Below the pieces are notes generated by a model, which did not search any database, was not told where the DNA came from, and saw nothing but the letters and a program-made list of their open reading frames with translations. Shown piece after piece: positions 6,971 through 14,691 of a stretch of 28,459 nucleotides of DNA (position 1 is the stretch's first letter; the number at the start of each line of letters is the position of its first letter). A program made the translations under genes and the position numbers. The DNA is taken from the IMG/VR virus record IMGVR_UViG_3300047440_000715, positions 1 to 28,459 of that record. One strand, written 5' to 3'. Source of the DNA: a virus.

Positions 6971-8692
6971 TCAGTCCAGGACGGTGCGGACCGGAGCGTA
7001 GATCCTAACCGCACGCTCACCCGGGGTGTGCTGGAGGGTGATCGTGTCGGTGTCCCAGCGCACCTTCTCGAGGAACTCGACGCGGACGACGTTGGCGGCC
7101 AGGATGTTGGCACCCCAGTTGGTCCCCACGGTCAGCGTCTCATTCGGCCCAGAGGTGTAGCTCGAGCCGGTGATCGTGTTGGTCACCGTCGAGCCGTCCG
7201 CGAGGGTGAGCCGGATGGCGTTCTTGGGCTGCCGGTTCCGGACGAACTGGGAGTAGCCGCAGTAGGTCACGACCATCGTGTTGCTGCCGCTCGAGATGTT
7301 GGCCGCCACCACGAGGTCGCTGAAGAAGGTCGGCAGGTAGAAGGACGTCTGCTTGCCGCGGAGGGCGTGGAGGAGCTGGCGCACCTTCCAGAGCTCGGCC
7401 GGCGTGCCGGTCCGGAGGGTCAGGACCGACATGCGCGTCCCGCGGTCCGAGACAGCAGTCTGGCTGATGAGGCCGGTCTGGCTGTCGAGGACGACGAGCT
7501 CCCGGTCATAGGACTCGCTCAGGGTGTCCTGGACGACCGTGCCAACATCGACGAGGACCTTGCTGTTGAATGTGTTCCAGCCCGCCGTGGAGGACAGGTC
7601 CGCGTCATTGTCGTTGACCTGGAACCGGAGCTGGAGCTGGGCCCCGTTGAGCCGCCAGCGGCTGCCCGAGACGCTGCTGTTGGTGAGGGCGGTCCGGAGC
7701 GGCATCACGAGGGTGCCGGCGGGGTAGGAGTTGAGGACGGCCGTGGAGGAGGTCAGCGTCGTCCCGGTGTGGGAGGCGAGCTGGAGGACGTCATAGGTCA
7801 GCTGGTCCTGGTAGATCAGGAACAGCCCTCCGTCGCGGTAGTCCGCATTGGCCGTCGAGGTCAGGGTGATCGTGGTCGCGCCGGCCGTGATGGCCGAGGG
7901 GGCCAGGCTGGCCTCGTGCCAGATGGCCACCCCGAAGGCCTGACTCTGCCAGTCGAAGAGGACATTCTCCACCCGCGCCCGCTCCGGTCCGTCGGCCAGG
8001 ATCACATTCCACTCGAAGATCTGCCGGGGGCACTTGCGCAGCGAGACGCGCTGCTCAGTCCCGTCGAGGTGGCGGAGGACGTCGGTGAGGAACTCGAGGT
8101 GCTCGACGTAGCCGGCCTCGGGCTGCATCCCGAAGAGGACGACGCGCTGGAGGGTGATCGGGACACGGATGGTGTTCCCGATGTCGAAGGTGAAGTCGAG
8201 CGTGGAGTTGACCCGCGGCGGCCCGTTGGTCGAGACCTGGACCGACATCACGTCACCGTGCTGGTATCGCACGATGGACGGCAGCGCCGGCTCCCCGAGG
8301 AGCGTCACCCCCGCGCCCGCGTTGTTCACGAACGTGAGCCAGTCGTGGTTGGTCCGCCTCGAGGAGTTGTAGACCTCGATGGCGGCCGTCTGGGTGCTGA
8401 CGATGTTGCCGAAGGCGAAGGACCGCGGGATGACGTGGAACTTCTCGAACCAGTCGAAGGCAGGCGTGGCCTCGTCTCCCTGGTTCGCCTGCCAGTTGTT
8501 GTGAGGCGGAGGCGTGCGACCGCCGGTCGCCAGGTAGGTGGCGTACACACCCGGGTCCTTGAGCGCGAGCGGCTCGTTGACGTGGACGTCCTGGCCACTG
8601 AACTGGGGAGCCCAGGTGTAGGCCTTCCGAGCGCTCCCAGGGATCGGGAGCGTGAGAAGGTCGGCCAGGACTGCAGCGGCAAAGGCGGTCAC
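6971..8692 (-). CDS. Distal tail / tail-hub protein
   Basis: A 573-residue protein. I take the start as the GTG at 8692, which overlaps the upstream stop as GTGA; a longer reading from further upstream would run into the previous gene and gives a non-tail-like N-terminus. The protein is beta-rich throughout. It contains LWKVRQLLHALRGKQTSFYLPTF split around residues 470-490, a pattern that recurs in distal tail and hub proteins of siphophages, and a repeat-like ITAGATTITLTSTAN segment near the middle. It lies between the tape-measure region and the L-like gene, the position of lambda M or of a Dit protein. It probably forms the ring at the distal end of the tail tube that carries the tip complex. 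The family assignment is by context and style, not by a decisive motif. Confidence 0.75.
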   Translation of the reverse strand: MTAFAAAVLADLLTLPIPGSARKAYTWAPQFSGQDVHVNEPLALKDPGVYATYLATGGRTPPPHNNWQANQGDEATPAFDWFEKFHVIPRSFAFGNIVSTQTAAIEVYNSSRRTNHDWLTFVNNAGAGVTLLGEPALPSIVRYQHGDVMSVQVSTNGPPRVNSTLDFTFDIGNTIRVPITLQRVVLFGMQPEAGYVEHLEFLTDVLRHLDGTEQRVSLRKCPRQIFEWNVILADGPERARVENVLFDWQSQAFGVAIWHEASLAPSAITAGATTITLTSTANADYRDGGLFLIYQDQLTYDVLQLASHTGTTLTSSTAVLNSYPAGTLVMPLRTALTNSSVSGSRWRLNGAQLQLRFQVNDNDADLSSTAGWNTFNSKVLVDVGTVVQDTLSESYDRELVVLDSQTGLISQTAVSDRGTRMSVLTLRTGTPAELWKVRQLLHALRGKQTSFYLPTFFSDLVVAANISSGSNTMVVTYCGYSQFVRNRQPKNAIRLTLADGSTVTNTITGSSYTSGPNETLTVGTNWGANILAANVVRVEFLEKVRWDTDTITLQHTPGERAVRIYAPVRTVLD

Positions 8693-9657
8693 GGGACCTT
8701 CTTGTATGCGATCCCGCTGTAGTAGCTCCGGTCCGCGACGGCCGACAGGGTCTTCTGCGACAGCGGAAAGAACTTCCACACGTCCGAGCCAATGGTGATC
8801 TCGTCCCGGGCGTTGATGAAGTGGATGTTGCAGCCGCGGACGTCGGGCTGGAAGCCGAGGAAGTAGGCGTCCGAGGTTGAGATGCGGCGGTAGAACTGGC
8901 CGATGGGGTACATGGGGATCAGGCCATTGGTGTTGCCCCCGAAGTAGTGCCCGAAGTGCCGGGCGACCGGCCCACCCCTGAACCCGCCGTGGCCCAGGAT
9001 CACCGCGTTGCCGCCCCGGTCATTGCCGGGGGCGTTGTTGTTGTCGGACAGCTCCATCCACTTCGACGCGCCACCCTCTCCTGGCAGTCCCTCCACGTGG
9101 AGGGTCGCGGCCCGAGTGCGGTTGGAGACGTCGCTGAAGAGTCCGTCCAGGCCAACAGCGGTCGTCGTCCCGATCGCACCAGTGCTCGCCCAGGACATGC
9201 CATAGCAGTACTCACCCCCGGTCCAGTTGCCGACCTTGTCGAGGACGCCGAAGCCGAAGTGGCGGAAGATGTCGGTGGCCCTCTCCACGACGACGTGGAT
9301 GTAGCTGCCGGTGCCGAAGAAGTAGTAGGGGATGCTTCCCGCGTTCCCGAGGTCGTTCACGCACCGTCCGGGGGTGATCGCCGCATTGGTGCTGCCGACC
9401 CCGCCATACCCCGAGTCACTGGGGTGGTTGCCAGGCTGGTTGCCGCCGGTGTAGCCAAGGGCCTGGTACAGGCCCAGGGCGAGCGGGGTGCCGGTGTCCC
9501 AGCGGAAGGAGACGAACGTGTTGGACTTGTGGAGCGCGGCCTGGCCGGAGCCGGTTGCCAGCTGGTCCTGGGTCCACCCCGGCGTGCCGGTGGCGAACGT
9601 GAAGAGCTGGGTGACGAGGTCCGCCAGGCTCGTTGCGGTTCCGGTCTGGTACGTCAT
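8689..9657 (-). CDS. Tail structural protein, paralogue B (MTYQTGTAT family)
   Basis: A 322-residue protein starting at an ATG with AAGGAAGG upstream, one base after the stop of its neighbour. The N-terminus MTYQTGTATSLADLVTQL matches the neighbouring protein's MTWQTGTATNYQTLLRAL, and the middle part YYFFGTGSYIHVVVERATD matches FWFSITGRRIIGVFLIQDA in style and position, so the two genes are tandem paralogues. The sequence is rich in Gly, Thr, Asn and aromatic residues, with no coiled coil and no enzymatic motif, as expected for a virion surface or tail-tip component. It ends DRSYYSGIAYKKVP, a C-terminal pattern I recall from phage tail proteins of unknown role. Its place between tape measure and distal tail protein suggests a tail-tip part or side fibre. 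Confidence 0.85.
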   Translation of the reverse strand: MTYQTGTATSLADLVTQLFTFATGTPGWTQDQLATGSGQAALHKSNTFVSFRWDTGTPLALGLYQALGYTGGNQPGNHPSDSGYGGVGSTNAAITPGRCVNDLGNAGSIPYYFFGTGSYIHVVVERATDIFRHFGFGVLDKVGNWTGGEYCYGMSWASTGAIGTTTAVGLDGLFSDVSNRTRAATLHVEGLPGEGGASKWMELSDNNNAPGNDRGGNAVILGHGGFRGGPVARHFGHYFGGNTNGLIPMYPIGQFYRRISTSDAYFLGFQPDVRGCNIHFINARDEITIGSDVWKFFPLSQKTLSAVADRSYYSGIAYKKVP

Positions 9658-9658
9658 C

Positions 9659-10960
9659 TCAGCCTTCCTTGATCGCCATGAAGCTGTACTGGGTCGTCCG
9701 GTTGCCGCCCTGGAACATCCGGTAGGTCGCGCCTCCCTGGAGGAGGCTGTCGTTGTTCGCCTCCCCTCCGGCCTGGCTCACCCAGAACACGGAGTCCATC
9801 TCCCCCCAGATGTCGAAGTCCGGGGCGAGGCTGAGCGTGACCGTGGCGGGCACGAGCCAGCGGATGGCCCCGCCGGAGTCGGGGGTCGGCTGGAGCTTCT
9901 CGGCCGCGGTCCCGGGGATCCCGGACTGCGGGGCGATGTTGTTCCAGTTGAAGATGCCGTCGCCCACGATGTTGTCCTCCGTCGCGGAGGGGAGCGCTGA
10001 CTTCCCGCAGGGGTACACCAGGTAGTCGGTGAACCCGGACCGGCTCGGGGAGCCTGTGTCCGAGGCAAAGCTGTTGCGCACGGAGACCCACACGCCGCTC
10101 GGGAGGCGGAGGTACGCTGGCCCGGTCTTCGATGTCAGGCCGATCATCTCGGTCAGCCCCGTGATGCTCGGGGCTGTCGTGTTGAAGAGGCAGTCGTGCC
10201 GCGCGGTCGCGCCCGCGACAAAGATGGGGTAGGGGAACTCGCTCGAGGTCCCGAAGGCGTTGAGGAACCCCGAGTAGCAGCTGGCGTAGTTGGTCGTGAT
10301 GGCGTCCTGGATCAGGAACACGCCGATGATCCGGCGGCCGGTGATGCTGAACCAGAAGCTGATCGGGAAGCTGTCCGTGGTCTTGAGGGGGACGTAGGCA
10401 CCGCCGGCCGTCGACGGGATCCCGTTGGGGCTGACCCCGGGCTGGAGCTCATAGTTGAGGCCGGAGTTGAAGCCGGTCATCGCAATCATGTCCCAGTTGT
10501 AGGCCGTGTTGCCGCCCCCGGCGGCCTGCTGGTACGTCTTGTACCCCACAAAGATCGTGTCGGAGCCAGAGCCGATCCCCTGGAGGATGATCTCCATCTC
10601 ACCACCGGGTGTGGTGTCGCGCACCGCGGTCCAGCCCGTGGCACTCAGCGAGAGGTTCAGGGTGCAGCCGGTCCCGACACCAGTCACAGCCGTCGTCGCG
10701 GCCGGGTTGGTCGGGTTGACGGTGTAGGCCCCGCCCTCATAGACCGCGACCGTGGCCACGGCAGAGCCGCTGATCGTGAGCACCTTGAAGGTCGCCTGGT
10801 ACGTGAACGTGCCGCCGGAGACCTTGATGATGTCCCCCACGGCATAGCCCGAGCCGCCGGCCCCGACGGTCGCGGTGTCGGCATGGTTGCTCGTGGCGAT
10901 GTTCACCAGGGCCCGGAGGAGGGTCTGGTAGTTGGTCGCGGTTCCGGTCTGCCACGTCAC
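9659..10960 (-). CDS. Tail structural protein, paralogue A, with inserted beta domain
   Basis: A 433-residue protein. The start is a GTG at 10960 forming GTGA with the tape-measure stop, with AGGAG about 6 bases upstream. It is a longer paralogue of the protein encoded at 8689-9657. Both begin MT[W/Y]QTGTAT, both have a GW segment after the first helix, and both end in a beta-rich tail (here QYSFMAIKEG). Relative to the shorter copy it carries an extra domain at residues about 31-106 with GSGY, GGTFT, YTVNPTNP and GVGTG, which recurs in the J-like tip protein. No enzymatic motif is visible. Likely a tail-tip or tail-decoration protein; its exact role is unknown. Confidence 0.85.
   Translation of the reverse strand: MTWQTGTATNYQTLLRALVNIATSNHADTATVGAGGSGYAVGDIIKVSGGTFTYQATFKVLTISGSAVATVAVYEGGAYTVNPTNPAATTAVTGVGTGCTLNLSLSATGWTAVRDTTPGGEMEIILQGIGSGSDTIFVGYKTYQQAAGGGNTAYNWDMIAMTGFNSGLNYELQPGVSPNGIPSTAGGAYVPLKTTDSFPISFWFSITGRRIIGVFLIQDAITTNYASCYSGFLNAFGTSSEFPYPIFVAGATARHDCLFNTTAPSITGLTEMIGLTSKTGPAYLRLPSGVWVSVRNSFASDTGSPSRSGFTDYLVYPCGKSALPSATEDNIVGDGIFNWNNIAPQSGIPGTAAEKLQPTPDSGGAIRWLVPATVTLSLAPDFDIWGEMDSVFWVSQAGGEANNDSLLQGGATYRMFQGGNRTTQYSFMAIKEG
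10643..10870 (-). other. Inserted beta domain in tail paralogue A
   Basis: Residues about 31-106 of the protein encoded at 9659-10960. The shorter paralogue next door passes directly from its first helix to its GW segment, whereas this copy has about 76 extra residues in between. The extra part matches residues 185-256 of the J-like tip protein in four ordered motifs. This makes an insertion in this copy more likely than a loss in the other. Confidence 0.65.
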
Positions 10961-13899
10961 TGGAGGCTCCTCTTGACTGCTTCCTTGTTCCTGGAGATGA
11001 TGTTCATGATGGCCTTCTCGCCCTCGCGTGTGCTGAGCGCCTTCGACGTCTTGTTGGGGTCGTCGACGTTGGTGATGTGGACGTGGACCTGCGGCGGTGC
11101 GACGTTGACGGGGGCCTGTCCACCTCCCAGCAGCCGGCGGGTCTGGTCACTCGGGATGACCCGACCCCCCTGACCACCCGGGTCGACTACCTCGGGACCG
11201 TTCTCACCCGCGATGAAGGGGTGCTTGCCGGAGTAGTCCCCGCCCTCGGCGAAGAAGAAGCCGCCTGCGATCTGGCTCGAGCTCAGTCCGAAGTTGGCGG
11301 CCCCTCCGCCACCGCCGAACAGCCCAGCGAGGAGACCGCCACCACCGCCGGCCCCTCCTCCACTGAACAGCTGCGACTCGGCCATCTGCAGGGCGATCTT
11401 GGCGATGTCCCCGAGGATCGAGGAGGCGAGCGAGGCGAAGTTGAGCTTGCCCGTCTGCACAAACTGGGTCAGGGCGTTGTTGGCGCTGTTGAAGGCCCCC
11501 ACCAGGGCGTTCTCCGCAGTGGTGGCGACGTCGTTCAGCTGCAGCTTGATCTTGTCGAAGCCGCGCGCCAGGCCCCCCTCGAGCGAGGTGTCGGTCTGTC
11601 GGGCAGCGAGGTCGACCTGCAAGAGCCCCCGGCTGAACTCCTCCGCACTGATCTTCCCCTGGTTGAACAGGACGTTGAGCTGCGTCTGCACGCCAGCGAG
11701 GTGCTCCTGGGGGCCCTGGAGGTTGTTCAGGACCTCCTGCTGGAGCGAGAGGACCGCGGCCCGCGCCCGCTCCTCACCCTGGAGCTGGTCGGTCAGCTCC
11801 TGGTGCTGAGCGGTCAGGTCGGTCAGCTGCTTGATCTCGTCCGTCGTCAGCGTCCGGCCAACGCTGTTCTGGGCCTGCATCAGCGTGATGGCAAGGGTGC
11901 GCTGCTCGTTGTTGAGCACCAGCAGGTCGTTCTCCTCCCCCATCTTGGCGAGGGTCTCGGCCAGGGGGCCCGCGGTGGGGCGCTCGTTCTGGGCACCCAG
12001 CTCGAACTTGCGGTCGAGCTCGGGGGGCACGGCCGGGCCCAGGGGGGTCTTCGAGGAGAGGGCCTGGTTGTACTCGAAGGCGCTGATCTTCCCCTGCTCG
12101 AGGAGCTTGGTCAGGGCCTCGACGCGCCGGGCATAGGCCTCCTGGGGCCCGTTGATCTCCTCGAGGACCTTGGCCTGCTCGGAGAGGGCCTGGCGGGTCT
12201 GGATCGCCTGCACGATGGCGAGGGCCTCGTTGCCGCTGAGCTTGCGGCCCTCGATCTCCTCGGCCTTGCGGAGCTCCAGGACGATCTCCCGCTGCTGGGC
12301 ATTGAACTTGAGGAGGTCGGTCTCACGCTGCAGGTTCTCGAGCTCGCCCGTGAGGCCACCGCTCCGGAGGACGCGGTTGTACTCCTCGACGGTGAGGGTC
12401 CCGGCCACGAGGAGCTCCGTGGCCAGCTGGACCCGGCGTGCGTACTCCTCCTGCGGCCCGCGGAGGTCCGTCAGGACCTTCGCCGAGTCCGTGAGGGCCT
12501 GGATGTTGCGGAGCCGGCCGGCCAGCTCATCCTTCTGGTCCGAGGTGAGGGTGATCCCGCTGGCCTGCAGCTTCTGGGTCGTCTCGAGGAGCTTGGTCTG
12601 GACCTCCCGCTCCTTGTTCCCGAGCTGCAGGATGCGGACCTGCTCCTCCAGGTTGCGGGTCTCATTGACCACGAGCTGGTCGAGCGCGGCGGACTTCTTC
12701 TTGGCGTCCGACACCTGCGTGTACTGGTCCTTGACCTTCCCGAGCTCGGAGGTGTAGCCCTCGAGGAGCGTGAGAGCACGCTGGTCGTCCGGGTTGGCCG
12801 CGAGGACCGCGCGCAGCGCCTTGATCTTGGTCTCGAGGAAGCCCATGCTCTGGCCGTAGGCCGTGAGCGAGGGGTTGGCCCCAGTCGTCTCCTCGTTGAG
12901 GGCCCGGACGTCGTCAGCCGCCTTGCCGATCGTGACACCGATCGAGCCGGCTGCGGCCCCGATCACGACGAGCGGGCCCAGAGCAGCCGCGCCGGCCGCA
13001 CCCATGAGCTGGAACCCCTCGGTGAGGGCCGTGGCCTTCGAGGCCAGCGCCCCGAACCGGACGAGGACCTCACCGCTGAGCAGGACGCCGAGCGCCGCGA
13101 GCGCCCCGCCCAGGGCATTGACGTGGTCCGCGAGGAACTGGATGCCCTCGGCGGCTGCGTGGGTGGCCCCGGTGCTCTCGTTGGCCGACGAGACGAACTG
13201 CTGGAAGTTGTTGCGCAGGTTGGTCATCGCCGAGTCCAGGGTCACAATGGTCTTCCCGAACTTGTCGTTGATCCCGTCGCTGGCAGCGAGCAGGGCGTTG
13301 AAGATCGCCTCGCCGCTGATCTTGCCCTCCTGGCCGAGGTTCTTGAACTCGCGCGAGGTAGCACCCAGCTGGGTCTCGAGCGCGGAGGCGAGGTCGGGGA
13401 AGTCCCGGAAGATCAGGCGCAGCGCGCGCGCGTTGAGCGTGCCGGTCTGGAGGGCGATCGACAGCTGGCCGACGATGCCGGTGAGGTCCTCGGACGTCCG
13501 CCCCTGGATGACCGCCTCCTGGTTCAGCGCCTTGGTGACCTGGAGGAGCTGGGCCTGGCTGAAGCCGACCTCCTGGTTGGCCCGCGCGAGCTTGGCGTAG
13601 ACGTCAGCGGTGGCGTTGAACGAGCCGCGGCTCTGCTCCGCGACCTGGAACAGGCTGGCAGTGACGGAGCGCAGGTCCTCCTCACTCGAGGTCAGGTTGC
13701 GGAGCCGGTTCTGGACCTTCTCATAGGACTCGACGAGGTCGAGGGCCTGGTGGGCGAGCTCATACAGGCCGACAGACTCGCCGATTGCGGTCAGGGCATT
13801 CCCGACCTCATCCAGCTCCGTCTTGACCTGTCCCAGTCCGGCCTTGGCCTCGGCGGGGTCGACCTTGACGACGATCCTGAACTCACTGCTGTCAGCCAT
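10957..13899 (-). CDS. Tape measure protein (lambda H-like)
   Basis: A 980-residue protein that sets tail length and is threaded through the tail tube. The N-terminus has EFRIVVKVDPAEAKAGLGQV, typical of tape measures. Residues about 125-220 contain the lambda H-like segment with LTGIVGQLSIALQTGTL and GKISGEAIFNALLAAS. Residues about 263-325 are hydrophobic and Ala/Gly-rich, the usual membrane-active region. Residues about 410-765 are long helices in three repeats. A Gly-rich patch lies at about 847-866, and the C-terminus carries FAEGGDYSGKHPFIAGENGPEVV, a hallmark of lambda-type tape measures. With about 0.15 nm per residue, the known scale, the tail would be near 147 nm. ATG at 13899 overlaps the end of the GT reading frame by 8 bases, so the two are coupled. 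The start has GAGAAG about 6 bases upstream. Confidence 0.95.
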   Translation of the reverse strand: MADSSEFRIVVKVDPAEAKAGLGQVKTELDEVGNALTAIGESVGLYELAHQALDLVESYEKVQNRLRNLTSSEEDLRSVTASLFQVAEQSRGSFNATADVYAKLARANQEVGFSQAQLLQVTKALNQEAVIQGRTSEDLTGIVGQLSIALQTGTLNARALRLIFRDFPDLASALETQLGATSREFKNLGQEGKISGEAIFNALLAASDGINDKFGKTIVTLDSAMTNLRNNFQQFVSSANESTGATHAAAEGIQFLADHVNALGGALAALGVLLSGEVLVRFGALASKATALTEGFQLMGAAGAAALGPLVVIGAAAGSIGVTIGKAADDVRALNEETTGANPSLTAYGQSMGFLETKIKALRAVLAANPDDQRALTLLEGYTSELGKVKDQYTQVSDAKKKSAALDQLVVNETRNLEEQVRILQLGNKEREVQTKLLETTQKLQASGITLTSDQKDELAGRLRNIQALTDSAKVLTDLRGPQEEYARRVQLATELLVAGTLTVEEYNRVLRSGGLTGELENLQRETDLLKFNAQQREIVLELRKAEEIEGRKLSGNEALAIVQAIQTRQALSEQAKVLEEINGPQEAYARRVEALTKLLEQGKISAFEYNQALSSKTPLGPAVPPELDRKFELGAQNERPTAGPLAETLAKMGEENDLLVLNNEQRTLAITLMQAQNSVGRTLTTDEIKQLTDLTAQHQELTDQLQGEERARAAVLSLQQEVLNNLQGPQEHLAGVQTQLNVLFNQGKISAEEFSRGLLQVDLAARQTDTSLEGGLARGFDKIKLQLNDVATTAENALVGAFNSANNALTQFVQTGKLNFASLASSILGDIAKIALQMAESQLFSGGGAGGGGGLLAGLFGGGGGAANFGLSSSQIAGGFFFAEGGDYSGKHPFIAGENGPEVVDPGGQGGRVIPSDQTRRLLGGGQAPVNVAPPQVHVHITNVDDPNKTSKALSTREGEKAIMNIISRNKEAVKRSLQ
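11605..12672 (-). repeat. Three internal protein repeats in the tape measure
   Basis: Residues about 410-765 of the tape measure hold three diverged repeats of roughly 100-145 residues. Each has a helical segment with an NKERE / NAQQRE / NNEQRT motif, a later GPQE motif at residues 481, 584 and 729, and then a short stretch of the type LLxxGxxSxxEYNxxL (LLVAGTLTVEEYNRVL; LLEQGKISAFEYNQAL; LFNQGKISAEEFSRGL). The third copy is the most diverged. Such repeats can lengthen or shorten the tail by unequal exchange. Confidence 0.8.
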
Positions 13900-14691
13900 C
13901 CTGGGCTTCTCTCGTCCTCCTGGCCTCCGCCTGGCGTTCCGCGTCGTGCCACTTCATGTAGGCCCCGTCCAGCGCACGGATGATGTGCACCAGCCCGTCG
14001 ATTATACCGGTGTCCAGTCCCGCGCGCTCCCCGTACAGCACAATACTGCTCCAGGGGATGGGGTACAGCCCCATCCCTGCCGCGCGCTCCGTGTCGAGCT
14101 CGCGGAAGGCCCGCATGTAGAACCCCTCGCCGGGGAGGAGCTCGGGCACATCGAGTGCCCAGTCAGGTGGCGGCTGTCCTCTGTGCTCGGCGACCTTGAC
14201 TTGCCAGCCGTCTCGCCGGTACTGCTCCTCCCAGAGGAGCCGCCTGGTCAGTTTTTTGCGGTGGCGTCGAGCTCGGCGGGGGCGGCCTCACGCGGCCCGA
14301 TGAAGTTGGCCGAGTTGGAGCAGAAGTCGCGGATGCGGTCGAAGATCCAGCCAGGCAGGGCGTCGAGGAAGGCGACGCAGTTGGCCCGCGTCCAGGGCAC
14401 CTCGTTGCCCGCGACGTCGAGCACACCCGACCAGCCGCGCACGATGTGGACTGCGAACAGCTCCTTGGCGAGCTCGCGCTGGAGCTCCACCGACTCGGCG
14501 CTGGCTCCCTTCTGGCTCAGCTCGCGGAGTGACTCCTTGGTCTGGGCCAGGAGCGCGTTGAAGTAGGTCTTGTTGGCCTCGGTCGCGGGGGCGACCTGGA
14601 GCACCGGCTCCCCGTCGAGCTGGGTGAGGCGGAAGGGGACGATGCTGTCGGGGGAGACGTTGAAGCGCTTGAGGTTGCTGAAGTCGACCAT
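13892..14691 (-). CDS. Tail assembly chaperone, frameshifted long form (GT-like)
   Basis: A -1 shift at the A AAA AAC site (14251-14257) would join the 147 residues of the short form to 119 more residues read in the -1 frame, giving about 266 residues ending at 13892. The added part begins LTRRLLWEEQYRRDGWQVKV and includes PELLPGEGFYMRAFRELD and GLDTGIIDGLVHIIRALDGAYMKWH. The downstream frame has no convincing start of its own, only a GTG at 14149 inside it, and stays open right through to the tape-measure start. That is the classic arrangement of lambda G/GT: the short and long forms together help load the tape measure and tube subunits. Only the segment after 14251 is unique to this product. 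Confidence 0.88.
14055..14077 (-). other. Inverted repeat inside the GT-specific coding region
   Basis: A perfect 9-bp inverted repeat, GGGATGGGG and CCCCATCCC, with a 5-base loop lies in the frameshift-extension coding region, about 150 bases before the tape-measure start. In minus-strand RNA it would form a strong stem. Because it lies in coding sequence (around residues GMGLYPIP) in very GC-rich DNA, it may be incidental. Confidence 0.3.
14224..14257 (-). promoter_or_regulatory. Programmed -1 ribosomal frameshift site with downstream stem-loop
   Basis: In the minus-strand reading the chaperone gene ends GCA AAA AAC TGA. The heptamer A AAA AAC (14251-14257) is in the exact X XXY YYZ phase needed for a -1 slip and sits immediately before the stop at 14248-14250. 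Ten bases further on is a perfect hairpin with GCTCCTC and GAGGAGC arms (7 bp) and a 3-base TGG loop at 14224-14240. The -1 frame then continues open for 119 codons. The spacer is slightly longer than the usual 5-9 bases. Efficiency cannot be judged from sequence. Confidence 0.88.
14248..14691 (-). CDS. Tail assembly chaperone, short form (lambda G-like)
   Basis: A 147-residue protein between the tail tube gene and the tape measure, the fixed position of lambda G. It starts MVDFSNLKRFNVSPDSIVPF, has a helical centre with NALLAQTKESLRELSQKG and ELAKELFAVHIVRGWSGV, and ends in a low-complexity stretch with AAPAELDATAKN just at the slippery site. Known role of this family: a chaperone that keeps the tape measure soluble and recruits tube protein during tail assembly; it is not in the finished virion. 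The ATG at 14691 directly abuts a long hairpin that also contains the only good Shine-Dalgarno sequence, so its translation is probably limited or switched. The family call rests mainly on synteny and the frameshift signal. Confidence 0.88.
   Translation of the reverse strand: MVDFSNLKRFNVSPDSIVPFRLTQLDGEPVLQVAPATEANKTYFNALLAQTKESLRELSQKGASAESVELQRELAKELFAVHIVRGWSGVLDVAGNEVPWTRANCVAFLDALPGWIFDRIRDFCSNSANFIGPREAAPAELDATAKN

Noticed and set aside
10154-10176. 8-bp inverted repeat CAGCCCCG/CGGGGCTG with 7-base loop
   Set aside because: Lies inside the coding region of a tail gene; stems of this size are expected a few times by chance in 28 kb of GC-rich DNA.
9659-10960. Possible target of a diversity-generating retroelement at the C-terminus of the tail paralogue
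   Set aside because: No reverse transcriptase gene, no template repeat and no run of adenine-rich variable codons is seen in the window.
11077-13983. A 968-codon open frame on the plus strand covering the tape measure
   Set aside because: Shadow of the minus-strand tape measure; Leu/Glu/Gly-rich nonsense composition and no ribosome-binding site or family pattern.
13892-14149. Independent small gene starting at a GTG at 14149
   Set aside because: The frame is open upstream back to the slippery site and no ribosome-binding site precedes the GTG, so it is read as the frameshift extension.
14163-14426. A separate 87-codon minus-strand frame overlapping the chaperone gene
   Set aside because: It is in the third frame, Arg/Pro/Ser-rich, and the slippery site and downstream -1 frame explain the region better.
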